This document shows positions 52,952 through 62,918 of a DNA stretch of 64,000 nt, piece by piece. A model generated the notes under the pieces. The model was given only the letters and a program-made list of their open reading frames with translations. It was not told the origin of the DNA and searched no databases. The stretch is from Brevibacillus sp. DP1.3A (GTDB lineage Bacteria; Bacillota; Bacilli; Brevibacillales; Brevibacillaceae): the NCBI RefSeq assembly GCF_013284245.2, contig NZ_CP085876.1, positions 644,501 to 708,500 of the forward strand, given 5' to 3'. Within the stretch, counting starts at the first letter, position 1. The number at the start of each line of letters is the position of its first letter. Both the position numbers and the translations under genes were made by a program.

Positions 52952-54004
52952 TTAACTGATCATTCTTTGAATGCGTAGGGAACGCTGCAGTCTCAGGTCT
53001 ATAAAATCATTACCTCTACGAACGAGAGGGCGCATTGGCTCATCAGTATGAATCATAATGATTTCGACTTGGTCGCCATTGCTCAAAAGCGCATGGGAAC
53101 CGATGTAAAGTAAGATAATGTAATGGATAAAACGAGATACAATCATCGGATTTAATTGGCCTGAACAAGCTAACTCCCACAGCACATTCGCTGCTTCAAA
53201 GGGAGAGGTTCCCTTCCGATACACGCGATCTGTGCATATCGCATCAAATACGTCTGCGACACTGATGATTTGGCATTCAAAAGGGATGCCATCTTTTTTT
53301 CGTCCGAGGGGATATCCACTTCCATCCCAACGTTCGTGGTGCATTAGAGCGCATTGTGCTAGCAAGTTGTCGGCATCGTCCATGGTGCGCAAGAGCTCGT
53401 AGCCGTATACGGTATGCTTTTTCATAATCGTATACTCTTCGTCTGTCAAACGCTCTGGCTTGGACAGCAGCTCATCGGGAATTTTCATCTTGCCGATGTC
53501 ATGGAGAAGACCTGCAAGGCCTAAAAAATGAACATCACGTTGAGGCAGTCCAATGATTTTTCCGATTAAAGCTGCCACGATACCTACATGCAGGGAGTGG
53601 CGATACGTATAACTTTCTGTTCCTTCATTCAAATAAATGAAGCGCAGAAATCTCATGTGATGAAGAACTTGATCGAGCATAGGATGAACAGCGTCGCTAA
53701 ATTGTTGCAGTTGGGGGGTATCCCCATTTGCGAGCTGGTTAAATAAATACTCGGTTTTTTGTACGGCCACCATATAGGCCTTTGCAGCCTCTGCCTCACT
53801 CCAATGAAGGAGAGGAAAAGGCATTTCGGGTGCTTCCGAGTCAGTAGTAACGTGTACGGCTTCCACCTGGTGAGCCTCTAGCAGTCGTATATCACTTAGA
53901 TGAAGGATTGCACCAGCGGGTAGTAAAAGCAGACCGTACTCATTGTAGACGTCTTGAGCGAGTGTTGTTCCGATAAGTGAATGGGAAGGTTTTACCTCGG
54001 CCAT
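52952..54004 (-). CDS. HD-GYP domain phosphodiesterase-like protein
   Basis: This 350-residue cytoplasmic protein has an HD-GYP domain: YRHSLHVGIVAALIG, the HD motif GLLHDIGKMKIP, MHHERWDGSGYP (the GYP motif) and IISVADVFDAICTDRVY. Family members hydrolyse cyclic-di-GMP or related nucleotides. The N-terminal 100 residues (LIGTTLAQDVYNEYGLLLL) are a typical leader found in many Bacillales HD-GYP proteins. No receiver or membrane domain is present. It is transcribed alone, leftwards. A link to motility through cyclic-di-GMP is plausible but not shown. Confidence 0.9.
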   Translation of the reverse strand: MAEVKPSHSLIGTTLAQDVYNEYGLLLLPAGAILHLSDIRLLEAHQVEAVHVTTDSEAPEMPFPLLHWSEAEAAKAYMVAVQKTEYLFNQLANGDTPQLQQFSDAVHPMLDQVLHHMRFLRFIYLNEGTESYTYRHSLHVGIVAALIGKIIGLPQRDVHFLGLAGLLHDIGKMKIPDELLSKPERLTDEEYTIMKKHTVYGYELLRTMDDADNLLAQCALMHHERWDGSGYPLGRKKDGIPFECQIISVADVFDAICTDRVYRKGTSPFEAANVLWELACSGQLNPMIVSRFIHYIILLYIGSHALLSNGDQVEIIMIHTDEPMRPLVRRGNDFIDLRLQRSLRIQRMIS

Positions 54005-54155
54005 GAGGATTCCTCCAGTGCGATGTACGACCGCGATATAGGATTGGATGACTACCTGTCCTATTATAGCATAGGGAATCTAGTAAGTATTGGTAAAATA
54101 ATGTCGGATATTGATGGTTTGTAAAAGATTTGCAAAGATTTTTTTAATCTGAGTG

Positions 54156-54184
54156 GAAGGATTATTTACAGAAGTGGCGAATAC
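54156..54184 (+). promoter_or_regulatory. Sigma-H-like promoter of hpf
   Basis: GAAGGATTA (54156-54164) fits RNAGGAWWW exactly. After an 11-nt spacer, GGCGAATAC (54176-54184) fits RNNGAATWW except for the last base. The Bacillus subtilis homologue (yvyD/hpf) is known to have sigma-H and sigma-B promoters. Confidence 0.6.
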
Positions 54185-54213
54185 GTATGTATAGACGGAA
54201 GGAGGTTGGAACC

Positions 54214-54777
54214 ATGAAATTTAACATTCGTGGAGAAAACATTCAAGTCACCGCTGCGCTTAGAGAATATGTCGAAAAGAAAGTCGGCCGTCTGGAAAAA
54301 TATTTTGAAACTCCACAGCCTACAGAAGTACAAGTCACCATGCATGTACATCGCGGAGAGGGCACGATCGAGGTAACTATCCCACTGAGTGGGGTCATTA
54401 TCCGAGCGGAGGAAACGCACGAAGATATGTATGCTGCTATCGATCTGGTAGTAGAAAAGCTGGAACGTCAGATTCGCAAACACAAAACGAAGCTGATGCG
54501 GAAGCTTCGGGTTGATTCGACAGGAAGAATCGCACAGCGTGAGAGTCAGCCAGTAGCAGTCATGATCCCGGATGTGGATGAGGATGATATGGACATAGAC
54601 ATCGATATCGTTCGAACCAAACGCTTCGATCTGAAGCCGATGGATGCACAGGAAGCGGTCATGCAAATGGATATGCTGGGACACAGCTTCTTCGTTTTCC
54701 AAAACAGTGACACCAATGACGTCAGTGTGGTGTATCGCCGCAATGATGGGCGTTACGGATTGATTGAACCAAAATAA
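54214..54777 (+). CDS. hpf: Long-form ribosome hibernation promoting factor
   Basis: It encodes 187 residues from the ATG at 54214 behind GGAGG. The N-terminal S30AE domain (MKFNIRGENIQVTAALREYV... to about residue 105) binds the 30S subunit, and the C-terminal dimerisation domain (IVRTKRFDLKPMDAQEAVMQ...GRYGLIEP) makes it the long form that builds 100S ribosome dimers. Basic-to-acidic composition and length fit. It sits next to secA-prfB, the usual order in Bacillales. The stationary-phase sigma-H-like promoter is listed separately. Confidence 0.95.
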   Translation: MKFNIRGENIQVTAALREYVEKKVGRLEKYFETPQPTEVQVTMHVHRGEGTIEVTIPLSGVIIRAEETHEDMYAAIDLVVEKLERQIRKHKTKLMRKLRVDSTGRIAQRESQPVAVMIPDVDEDDMDIDIDIVRTKRFDLKPMDAQEAVMQMDMLGHSFFVFQNSDTNDVSVVYRRNDGRYGLIEPK

Positions 54778-54810
54778 CGAAACTTTACACATTCTCATTC
54801 GTATAAGACT

Positions 54811-54837
54811 AGGGAGTTGCTATTGGCAACTCCCTTT
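54811..54837 (+). terminator. Terminator of hpf
   Basis: AGGGAGTTGC pairs with GCAACTCCCT around a 5-nt loop, followed by TTACTT. Confidence 0.8.
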
Positions 54838-54977
54838 ACTTGTGTAGAGGATGCTCTATTTGATAAAATATCTTTTTAGAAAGTATTATTTTCGTAGAAT
54901 CGGTATCCTTATTTTATTATCTGGACTCATGCTGGCTTGTGCATTTTTGTTTGGCAGCATATGGAAGGGGTGTCCTC

Positions 54978-57497
54978 ATGTTAGGACTCGTTAAAAAGAT
55001 ATTCGGCGATAGCAATGAACGTGAAGTAAAGAAAATGTTTAAGCGTGTAGAAAGTATCAACGCGCTGGAACCAACGATTAAGGCACTCTCGGATGACCAA
55101 TTACAGGAGAAGACAGCTGAGTTTAAGGCTCGCTTGGCAAATGGAGAAGAACTGGACAAAATTTTGAATGAAGCGTTTGCGGTTGTACGTGAAGCATCGA
55201 TCCGTGTACTGGGCATGCGTCACTTTGACGTCCAGATGATTGGTGGTATGGTGCTTCAGGAAGGCCGTATCTCCGAGATGAAGACGGGTGAAGGTAAAAC
55301 GCTGGTTGCGACGCTGGCGACATACCTGAATGCTTTGATGGGCAAAGGCGTCCACGTCGTTACCGTGAACGAATACTTGGCTGAGCGTGACTCGACCATC
55401 ATGGGTAGGCTGTATAACTTCCTCGGACTGACAGTCGGTTTGAACAAGAATGGACTGAGCCCTGAAGAAAAACGCGAAGCATACGCGTGTGACATTACGT
55501 ATGGTACGAACAACGAATTTGGTTTCGATTATCTGCGTGACAATATGGTTCTGTACAAGGAACAAATGGTGCAACGTCCGCTCTTCTTCGCTATCATCGA
55601 CGAGGTGGACAGCATTTTGATTGACGAAGCACGTACGCCGTTGATCATCTCCGGTTCTGCTAACAAATCGACAGAGCTGTACTACATCTGCTCGCATTTT
55701 GTGAAACGCCTGGAAGAAGAAAAAGATTTTACAATCGATGAGAAGCTGAAAATCGTCAACCTCTCAGATGAAGGTGTAACCAAAGTCGAACAGGCATTCA
55801 ACATCGACAACCTGTACGATACGGCACATATCACGTTGAACCACCACATTACGGCGGCGTTGAAAGCACAAGTGCTATTCAAGCGCGATGTCGATTATGT
55901 GGTGCAGGAAGGCGAAGTTGTGATCGTTGACGAGTTCACCGGCCGTCTGATGGTTGGACGTCGTTACAGCGATGGCTTGCATCAAGCGATTGAAGCCAAA
56001 GAAGGTCTGCGTGTCCAAAGCGAGAGCATGACACTGGCGACCATTACCTTGCAAAACTACTTCCGTATGTACGAGAAGCTGGCGGGTATGACAGGTACAG
56101 CGAAGACGGAAGAAGAAGAATTCAAAAAGATTTACGGTCTCGACGTTGTGGTTATTCCAACGAATAAGCCAGTACAGCGTGTCGATTCACCTGACCTTGT
56201 TTTCAAAACAGAGGCAGCCAAATATCGTGCGGTTGTAAACGACATTGTCGAGCGTCACAAAAAGGGCCAACCGATCTTGGTAGGTACCATCTCCATCGAA
56301 AACTCGGAGCGCTTGTCCCAAATGCTGAAGCAAAAAGGCGTACCGCATAACGTATTAAACGCGAAGCAACATGAGCGCGAGGCGGAAATCGTTGCACGTG
56401 CAGGTGTGTACGGAGCGGTTACTATTGCGACAAACATGGCGGGTCGTGGTACGGACATTCAGCTTGGCGAAGGTGTTGCGGATGTAGGCGGTCTTCATAT
56501 TATCGGTACAGAACGCCACGAGAGCCGTCGGATTGACAATCAGCTGCGCGGTCGTGCCGGTCGTCAGGGGGACCCGGGTTCATCCCAGTTCTTCCTCTCG
56601 ATGCAAGATGAGCTGATGCGTCGTTTCGGTGCGGACAATATCATGAATATGATGGATCGCCTGGGTATGGAAGAGGATATGCCGATCGAGAGCCGCTTGG
56701 TTACTCGTGCGGTAGAATCCGCGCAGAAGCGTGTAGAGGGATCCAACTTCGATGCACGTAAAGGCGTTCTCCAGTACGACGACGTGATGAATCAGCAGCG
56801 TCTGGTTGTTTACAAACAGCGTAAAGACATCCTGGAACAGGAAAATCTCAGCGATGTTGCTTTAAATATGATCTACGCAGTGATGGAGCGTGCAGTGTCT
56901 CTGCATTGTCCAAAAGAAGAGGTACCAGAGGATTGGGATCTACAAGCAATGGCCGATGCTGCCAATAATGGGTTCCTCCATGAAGAAACGATTACGGCTA
57001 AAATGCTGAAAGGCATGGAAGCAGAAGAAATTCTCGAGCTGTTGAAAGCAGAAGTCGATAAGCAGTACAAACAGCGTGAAGAAGAAATCGGCGAATCGAT
57101 TCGCGAGTTTGAAAAAGTCGTCATTCTGCGTGCTGTCGACAGCAAGTGGATGGATCACATCGATGCAATGGATCAATTGCGTCAAGGGATTCACCTGCGC
57201 GCCTACGCACAAAACGACCCGCTTCGTGAGTACCAGTTCGAAGGATACGAAATGTATCAAGGTATGCTGGCTGCAGTTCAGGAAGAAGTTGCTATGTATA
57301 TCATGAAGGCAGAAGTCAGCCAAAACCTGGAACGTCAGGATGTTATTCGCGGTCAAGGAATCGACCCGGACAACTTGCAAACTTCCGGACCATCTGATCG
57401 TCCAGATCCGGAGACCTCCGGTGATGCTGATCCGAAAAACCGTGCACAGCGTCGCGCTCAGGAGCAGGGACGCAAACGTCAAAATAAGAAACACTAA
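54978..57497 (+). CDS. secA: Preprotein translocase ATPase SecA
   Basis: It encodes 839 residues from the ATG at 54978 ([19 protein letters not shown]) behind AAGGGG. Motor motifs: [13 protein letters not shown] (Walker A), [21 protein letters not shown] (DEAD-type Walker B; only part quoted), [16 protein letters not shown] and [17 protein letters not shown]. The housekeeping length and hpf-secA-prfB order indicate SecA1. The C-terminus ends in a basic [16 protein letters not shown] tail; the CxCxSGx8CH zinc module present at the end of many SecA proteins is absent. Terminator follows. Confidence 0.96.
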   Translation: MLGLVKKIFGDSNEREVKKMFKRVESINALEPTIKALSDDQLQEKTAEFKARLANGEELDKILNEAFAVVREASIRVLGMRHFDVQMIGGMVLQEGRISEMKTGEGKTLVATLATYLNALMGKGVHVVTVNEYLAERDSTIMGRLYNFLGLTVGLNKNGLSPEEKREAYACDITYGTNNEFGFDYLRDNMVLYKEQMVQRPLFFAIIDEVDSILIDEARTPLIISGSANKSTELYYICSHFVKRLEEEKDFTIDEKLKIVNLSDEGVTKVEQAFNIDNLYDTAHITLNHHITAALKAQVLFKRDVDYVVQEGEVVIVDEFTGRLMVGRRYSDGLHQAIEAKEGLRVQSESMTLATITLQNYFRMYEKLAGMTGTAKTEEEEFKKIYGLDVVVIPTNKPVQRVDSPDLVFKTEAAKYRAVVNDIVERHKKGQPILVGTISIENSERLSQMLKQKGVPHNVLNAKQHEREAEIVARAGVYGAVTIATNMAGRGTDIQLGEGVADVGGLHIIGTERHESRRIDNQLRGRAGRQGDPGSSQFFLSMQDELMRRFGADNIMNMMDRLGMEEDMPIESRLVTRAVESAQKRVEGSNFDARKGVLQYDDVMNQQRLVVYKQRKDILEQENLSDVALNMIYAVMERAVSLHCPKEEVPEDWDLQAMADAANNGFLHEETITAKMLKGMEAEEILELLKAEVDKQYKQREEEIGESIREFEKVVILRAVDSKWMDHIDAMDQLRQGIHLRAYAQNDPLREYQFEGYEMYQGMLAAVQEEVAMYIMKAEVSQNLERQDVIRGQGIDPDNLQTSGPSDRPDPETSGDADPKNRAQRRAQEQGRKRQNKKH

Positions 57498-57507
57498 GCA
57501 AGGACAG

Positions 57508-57556
57508 AACATTCTTCTCGTATCGGCAAATTCGGTACGAGGGGGATGTTTTTTTC
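57508..57556 (+). terminator. Terminator of secA
   Basis: AACATTCTTCTCGTATC pairs with GGTACGAGGGGGATGTT (about 17 bp, several G-T pairs), followed by seven T residues. Confidence 0.85.
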
Positions 57557-57742
57557 TTGCCCATTCCTAATGCCTTGACAGTATTCGTCCTCATCTATTC
57601 TTCCTCGTCTGATATTAACGATCAATTTGTCTAACACTGGTAAATGTGATCGAACGATTCAAGTGGTAATTATCTGAAAAATAAATAGAATCGTAAGTAC
57701 AACACTTTTACCAAAAATTCACGAAGACGGGGGAATGAACAA

Positions 57743-58204
57743 ATGAGAACGTCAGTGAACGTGATGGGGATACAAACGAAGAATATAATGGAGCGCATTT
57801 CCGTTACTTTAAAAGCAGTGTTAAAGACAGGAAAAGAAAATAAAAAAATACAGCTGATTGAAAAGGAGGAGGGAATCGAATTACCGAGAGTCATCTCAGC
57901 GCAAGACCCGGTCTTTGAGGACAAGCGACTGATAGAGGAAATTCCGGAGCCAAATTGGAATGAGGCCTTGATTGCACCGCCGAATGGAATGGTGGATCGA
58001 ACACGTGAAAGTCCGCTAGCCAAAAAATATCGAAAAACACACAACTGGAAGCGACAAGCCTTCATCAAGCAAGCTTACCAGCTGAAAGCAAGCGAAGCTC
58101 GGCGTACCCATCTCTATCTGGTTACCGCACCACAGGCGGATAATAAACAACCACATGAAATCCGAGACCTGAGATCCTCGCCATCACCACCGGTGGCAAC
58201 GTGA
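57743..58204 (+). CDS. Unrecognised basic protein between secA and prfB
   Basis: This 153-residue frame has an ATG preceded by ACGGGGGAATG-type purine-rich sequence. The product is basic, without membrane segments. It begins VNVMGIQTKNIMERISVTLK and contains a central acidic stretch (ISAQDPVFEDKRLIEEIPEP) and a basic tail (KYRKTHNWKRQAFIKQAYQL). I know of no family that fits. In other Bacillales secA is followed directly by prfB, so this gene is an addition. Coding potential is supported by good start context and lack of a competing frame, but it is not certain. Confidence 0.5.
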   Translation: MRTSVNVMGIQTKNIMERISVTLKAVLKTGKENKKIQLIEKEEGIELPRVISAQDPVFEDKRLIEEIPEPNWNEALIAPPNGMVDRTRESPLAKKYRKTHNWKRQAFIKQAYQLKASEARRTHLYLVTAPQADNKQPHEIRDLRSSPSPPVAT

Positions 58205-58318
58205 CAAAGTGTAGCGGCGAAGTCCCTTTTCTAAACGTGACAAGCTGCCGTATTTGCGCATCTGGCAAATTACGTTACAATAAAACATAGCTTACGTAAA
58301 GAGAAGGTGATTCGCAAC

Positions 58319-59432
58319 ATGGCATTAATCGATATTGCGGACATCAAACAAGAGATGTCTAGCATGGCTAAGCGTTTAGCGGATATTAGGGGGTCTCTTT
58401 GACCTCCCAGTAAAGCAGGAACGAATTGGTGAACTGGAAGAGCGCATGTTGGCACCCGATTTTTGGGATGACAATGATGCAGCGCAGAAGACAATCAGTG
58501 AACTGAATGCAATCAAAAGCCTCGTAGAGACGATGACCAAGCTGGATTCTCAGTATGAGGATCTCCAGGTAATGCTGGAGCTCGTCATCGAAGAAGGGGA
58601 TTCATCCCTCATTCAAGATCTGTATGACAGTACGCAGGAGCTGCGGAAGTCATTTGAGAGCTTTGAGCTGGAATTGCTTTTGAGTGATGAATACGACAAA
58701 AACAACGCCATTCTGGAGCTACATCCGGGAGCGGGTGGTACAGAGTCCCAGGATTGGGCGTCCATGCTTCTACGTATGTATACACGTTGGGGGGATGCCA
58801 AGGGCTTCAAGGTTGAAACATTGGACTATTTGCCTGGCGATGAAGCCGGTGTAAAAAGTGTCACTCTCCTCATTAAGGGCTACAATGCGTATGGCTACCT
58901 CAAATCAGAAAAAGGGGTTCATCGTCTTGTGCGGATATCTCCGTTTGATGCCTCTGGACGTCGTCACACATCGTTTGTGTCTTGCAACGTCCTGCCGGAG
59001 ATCGAAGACGATAATGCGGTAGACATACGTACAGAAGACCTGAAAGTCGATACGTATCGTTCCAGTGGTGCGGGTGGTCAGCATATCAACACGACTGACT
59101 CCGCTGTACGGATTACTCACTTGCCTTCTGGAATTGTGGTGACGTGTCAAACAGAACGCTCCCAGATTAAAAACCGGGAGCGTGCGATGAAGATGCTGAC
59201 GGCACGACTGTTTGAGAAAAAACGGGAAGAACAAGAGAAAACGTTGGCCGCGATTCAAGGTGAACAAAAAGATATTGCATGGGGCAGCCAAATTCGTTCC
59301 TATGTCTTCCACCCATACAGTCTGGTAAAAGACCACCGGACGAATATGGAGGTAGGAAACGTTCAAGCAGTCATGGATGGTGATATTGATTCGTTTATCG
59401 ATGCCTATCTGCGCGCGCAGATTAATCGTTAA
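58319..59432 (+). CDS. prfB: Peptide chain release factor 2 (programmed +1 frameshift)
   Basis: RF2 of 370 residues is made by joining 58319-58399 to 58401-59432. The first 27 codons end at an in-frame TGA (58400-58402), and shifting +1 at CTT TGA continues the protein as [15 protein letters not shown]. The slip site has the usual AGGGGG Shine-Dalgarno-like stimulator just upstream. RF2 signatures: [15 protein letters not shown] (SPF anticodon-like motif) and [18 protein letters not shown] (GGQ, peptidyl-tRNA hydrolysis). RF2 reads TGA and TAA, and low RF2 favours the shift, so synthesis is self-regulating. The 3' end overlaps the convergent kinase gene by 11 bp. Confidence 0.97.
58389..58402 (+). 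other. Programmed +1 frameshift site in prfB
   Basis: AGGGGG at 58389-58394, then TCT CTT TGA C. The ribosome slips from CTT to TTT, skips T58400 and continues at GAC. The spacing of the stimulator to the slippery codon is the standard one. Confidence 0.95.
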
Positions 59433-60858
59433 ACGAAACAGAAGGCTTCAAGGCTTTTGGTATGGAAATCGATACGGTGGTTCCTTTGCCGACATCGCTG
59501 GCGATGTTGATTGTACCGCCGTGATCGCGAATAATTTTTGTGCTTACCATTAACCCCAAGCCAGTTCCTGTTTCTTTTGTACTATAAAAAAGCTCTCCTA
59601 ATCGGGGAAGTAGCTCAGCAGGGATGCCTTGTCCTTGATCGCTGATTCGGATGATAACATCGGAAGAGCGCTCTACAACCTTGATTGTGAGATTTCCACC
59701 TAACGGCATGGCTTCCATGCCGTTTTTTATGATGTTTATGAAGACTTGCTTGATTTGATATTCCTCACACAAGATGAGGGACGTGACTTGCGGAAAATCA
59801 GTAAGAATGGATACATTTTTAAGAAGTGCTTGTGGTTCCAAAAGCTTAATGACAGACAAAAGCAATGGCAAAAGGCCATTGGGAGCAAATCGCAACGCTT
59901 GCGGCTTCGCCATTATCAAGAGCTCACTGGTAATCGAAGTGATCCGGTCGATTTCGGATCGCATAATTTGCAAGTATTGCTGATTGGCGAACTCGTCGCC
60001 TTCCATGAGTTGAATAAACCCTTTCAAGGCCGTAAGTGGATTGCGAATTTCATGGGCGATTCCCGCGGCAAGCTCTCCTAGAACCGACAGCTTGTCAGAG
60101 TAACGAAGCAAATCCTCTGATTGCCGACGTTCTGTAATATCACGTGCCACAAAAACCGTGCTGAGAATATGACCGTACGAACAAATGTCAGGTGTTCCTT
60201 TCACATCGAATAGCAACATTCTTCCGTCTGGGTGCAGATAATGGTACTCGGCGTCGAGTGTGATCTTCTGCTTCATCATTTGAGCAAAATCGCTCTTTGC
60301 GTTGGTTACTTGGTCAGGATGAATTAAGATCGAAAAATGCTGATTGATCACTTGATCAATCGTGAGACCAGTAACCGCCTGAACAGAAGGGGAAGCGTAG
60401 GTAATAATTCCATCCACATTTACAATAAAAATCAAATCCATAATGTTTTCAGATATTAACCGAAAGTTCTCTTGCATCTGGTGAAGAGCCTCTTCCACTT
60501 TCTTTTGCTGCGTGATGTTTTTCGCAATGGAATAGCGACTAATAATTTCGCCGTTTTGAAAAATGGGAAAGCTGGAAGCGATAATATCTACAACCTGCCC
60601 GTTTTTATGGCGCAACTGATAATGCTTATTTTTTCGGATTCTTGCAGAGAGGATTTGTTGTTGTTCCTTACTGTCGAGACCTTCTGTAGAAGCGAGAATT
60701 TCCCAAATTTGCATGTGCAGCAATTCTTGAGAGGTGTATCCTACCAATGCTTCACCAGCAGCGTTTACTCCTGTGAATCTGCCCTGCATGTCGAACATGA
60801 AAACAGCGTCAGGATTGTTGTGGAAGAGAGATGTATATAACTGTATCTGCGTGCCCAT
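59422..60858 (-). CDS. PAS-domain sensor histidine kinase (sporulation-kinase-like)
   Basis: This 478-residue soluble kinase has two PAS domains (residues 5-118, starting [20 protein letters not shown], and 128-245, with [20 protein letters not shown]). The dimerisation/phospho-acceptor region reads [20 protein letters not shown] with the acceptor His, and the ATPase domain has [13 protein letters not shown] (N box), ISDQGQGIP (G1) and [14 protein letters not shown] (G2). It has no membrane segment or receiver domain. The layout resembles the KinA/KinE/ResE-like orphan kinases of the sporulation phosphorelay, so it probably acts without a neighbouring regulator. Convergent with prfB, with an 11-bp overlap. 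Confidence 0.88.
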   Translation of the reverse strand: MGTQIQLYTSLFHNNPDAVFMFDMQGRFTGVNAAGEALVGYTSQELLHMQIWEILASTEGLDSKEQQQILSARIRKNKHYQLRHKNGQVVDIIASSFPIFQNGEIISRYSIAKNITQQKKVEEALHQMQENFRLISENIMDLIFIVNVDGIITYASPSVQAVTGLTIDQVINQHFSILIHPDQVTNAKSDFAQMMKQKITLDAEYHYLHPDGRMLLFDVKGTPDICSYGHILSTVFVARDITERRQSEDLLRYSDKLSVLGELAAGIAHEIRNPLTALKGFIQLMEGDEFANQQYLQIMRSEIDRITSITSELLIMAKPQALRFAPNGLLPLLLSVIKLLEPQALLKNVSILTDFPQVTSLILCEEYQIKQVFINIIKNGMEAMPLGGNLTIKVVERSSDVIIRISDQGQGIPAELLPRLGELFYSTKETGTGLGLMVSTKIIRDHGGTINIASDVGKGTTVSISIPKALKPSVSFND

Positions 60859-61001
60859 ACCTATCCGCCTCTCTGTTGCTACTTGCTACCTTTGAATCGT
60901 TCGCTGTAGAAAGGAAAAATCCTACCGGACAAAAGTCCGTATTCTTAATTATGTTATACTTCATGAAAGAACAAGGTCATGAAAAAGGAGAGGAACCGTC
61001 C

Positions 61002-61271
61002 ATGTTGTATGCTGCATTTTTGCCAATCGTGAATCAAGAGTTGAATGCTCAAGTAAGACCTGCGCATCTAACGTATATCAATGAATTGTACAAGCAGGGG
61101 AAAGTGTTCATGGCAGGACCCTTCACAGATAAGCTTGGCGGATTGGTTATTTACAAAGCGGATTCTCTAGAAGAAGCTCGCAAATTGGCTGAGGCTGATC
61201 CAGTTGTCGTGGAAGGCGCACGGACGTTGGAGTTGCGTGAATGGAGCCCGTTAGAGTTTCCTTTGTCCTAA
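61002..61271 (+). CDS. YciI family protein
   Basis: This 89-residue protein starts at the ATG at 61002 after AAAAGGAGAGG; the longer frame upstream runs into the kinase promoter region. It has the YciI (ferredoxin-like, dimeric alpha-beta barrel) pattern: MLYAAFLPIVN, RPAHLTYINELYKQGKVFMAGPF and a DPVVVEGARTLELREW core. The His in RPAHL and the Asp in ADPVVV are the conserved residues of the family. The enzymatic role is unknown. Confidence 0.85.
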   Translation: MLYAAFLPIVNQELNAQVRPAHLTYINELYKQGKVFMAGPFTDKLGGLVIYKADSLEEARKLAEADPVVVEGARTLELREWSPLEFPLS

Positions 61272-61347
61272 ATGGCTGTAGCAAGAATGAGAAGTGGTAG
61301 TCGGAGGCATACTTAGCGAAGAAATCCGAAAAAAGGAGGGAACAGCC

Positions 61348-61728
61348 TTGAAACGTATTCCACTCGTTTTGACAGCGGCTGTACTCGCATTCTCGCTAAG
61401 TGCCTGTGGTGGCGGAAATCAGCAAACACAGCCGCCAGCCAATCAACCGGCAACAGAGGCTCCGGCTACAGAAACTCCGCCAGCCACGACACCATCTGGC
61501 AGCTATGATGCAGCAACTGCAGAAACCATGTACAAAAATACCTGTTCAGGCTGCCACGGCCAGACGTTGGAAGGGGCAGTTGGACCGAACTTGCAAAAGA
61601 TCGGCGGTCAGTTGAACAAGGACGAGATCATGGGCATTTTGGAAAAAGGAAAAGGATCAATGCCTCCGGGTCTCGTCAAAGGAAAAGATGCAGAAAACAT
61701 CGCTGCATGGTTAGCGGACAAAAAGTAA
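61348..61728 (+). CDS. cccB: Lipoprotein cytochrome c (c-551 type)
   Basis: This 126-residue protein starts at TTG (61348) after AAAGGAGGG. The lipoprotein signal ends in LSACGGG (Cys anchor). A Pro/Thr/Ala-rich linker (about residues 26-55) leads to a small c-type cytochrome with the haem motif CSGCH and the sixth ligand Met in GSMPPGLV. The layout is that of CccB, a membrane-tethered electron carrier between respiratory complexes. It is monocistronic with a terminator. Confidence 0.88.
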   Translation: MKRIPLVLTAAVLAFSLSACGGGNQQTQPPANQPATEAPATETPPATTPSGSYDAATAETMYKNTCSGCHGQTLEGAVGPNLQKIGGQLNKDEIMGILEKGKGSMPPGLVKGKDAENIAAWLADKK

Positions 61729-61743
61729 ACAGGGCAACAAACC

Positions 61744-61773
61744 AGCGCTCGAGCATTCGGGCGCTTTTTTCTT
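61744..61773 (+). terminator. Terminator of the cytochrome c gene
   Basis: AGCGCTCGA pairs with TCGGGCGCT (one G-T pair) around GCAT, followed by six T residues. Confidence 0.88.
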
Positions 61774-61825
61774 TGGACCTAAAAAAGTTTTTCTGTTGTA
61801 TTCTATATGGATTTTTATTATTATT

Positions 61826-61843
61826 CATGTATAAAAATACAGG
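61826..61843 (+). promoter_or_regulatory. ARG box (ArgR/AhrC operator)
   Basis: CATGTATAAAAATACAGG matches the Bacillus ARG-box consensus CATGAATAAAAATKCAAK at most positions, and a second AT-rich half-site (GGATTTTTATTATTATTC) lies just upstream. It is 22 bp before argC, where arginine-bound ArgR would repress. Confidence 0.75.
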
Positions 61844-61864
61844 ACTGAATAAAGGGGAGAGAGT

Positions 61865-62905
61865 ATGGTTCGGGTCGGGATTGTTGGAGCAACGGGGTAT
61901 GGTGGCGCGGAGTTGATCCGTCTTTTGGCTGGGCATCCGCATGTTGAGATTGCCAATTTATATTCAAGTTCATCAGAAGGAGAAAGCTTAGAAAAATCGT
62001 TTCCACATGCAGCTGGGCTCGGATTGCCCACATTGTCACCGATTGATGCAGACAGCATGAGCGGTGTGAACGATTTGATCTTCCTCGCTACGCCTGCGGG
62101 AGTAAGTAGCGGGCTGTCTCCAAAGCTGGTCGAAAAAGGCGTAAAGGTCATTGATTTATCTGGGGATTTTCGTCTAGAAAACGGTGCGGTCTACCAAACG
62201 TGGTACAAACATGAGCCGGCCCCTTCCCAATGGGTAGAAACAGCGGTTTATGGTTTAAGCGAGTGGAATCAAGAGCAAGTGGCAGGTGCCAGTCTCATAG
62301 CAAATCCAGGCTGCTATCCAACTGCTACGCTCCTTGCCCTGCTTCCGCTGGTGAAGACAGGCTGGGTGCAGCCTAACAGCTGGATCGTCGATGCCAAATC
62401 AGGTGTGTCCGGTGCTGGACGTGGAGTATCGCTCGGTGTTCATTACAGCGAGATTAATGAGAGCATTCATGCATATAAAGTTGCGAATCATCAGCATACA
62501 CCAGAGATTGAACAGGAGCTGCAAAAACAAAGCGGGGAAGAGACGCTTGTTCAATTTACGCCACATCTGGTACCGATGACCCGAGGGATTTTAGTCACGG
62601 CTTACGGACAACTAACCACTGATGTCACACAAGCACAAATCCAGGAGCTATACGAAGCTACTTATGCGGATAAGCCTTTTGTGCGTGTACGTCCTGCAGG
62701 CAGTCATCCACATACGAAAGAAGTTTATGGTTCCAATTACTGCGATATCGCTATTCATGTTGATCAGCGCACGAAGCGTGTTATTTTGCTGTCAGTAATC
62801 GATAACATGATGAAGGGCGCAGCTGGTCAAGCTGTGCAAAACATGAATGCCATGTTTGATTTGCCTGAGAAAACGGGCTTGCCGCTTGTACCCGTGTACC
62901 CGTAG
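61865..62905 (+). CDS. argC: N-acetyl-gamma-glutamyl-phosphate reductase
   Basis: This 346-residue enzyme makes N-acetylglutamate semialdehyde. The N-terminal NADP-binding motif VGIVGATGYGGAELIRLL and the active-site Cys in LIANPGCYPTATLLALLP are clear, as is the SGVSGAGRG region. Length fits. It is the first gene of the arginine operon with a GGGGAG ribosome site and an ARG box. Confidence 0.97.
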   Translation: MVRVGIVGATGYGGAELIRLLAGHPHVEIANLYSSSSEGESLEKSFPHAAGLGLPTLSPIDADSMSGVNDLIFLATPAGVSSGLSPKLVEKGVKVIDLSGDFRLENGAVYQTWYKHEPAPSQWVETAVYGLSEWNQEQVAGASLIANPGCYPTATLLALLPLVKTGWVQPNSWIVDAKSGVSGAGRGVSLGVHYSEINESIHAYKVANHQHTPEIEQELQKQSGEETLVQFTPHLVPMTRGILVTAYGQLTTDVTQAQIQELYEATYADKPFVRVRPAGSHPHTKEVYGSNYCDIAIHVDQRTKRVILLSVIDNMMKGAAGQAVQNMNAMFDLPEKTGLPLVPVYP

Positions 62906-62918
62906 AGGAGGAGAGCAG

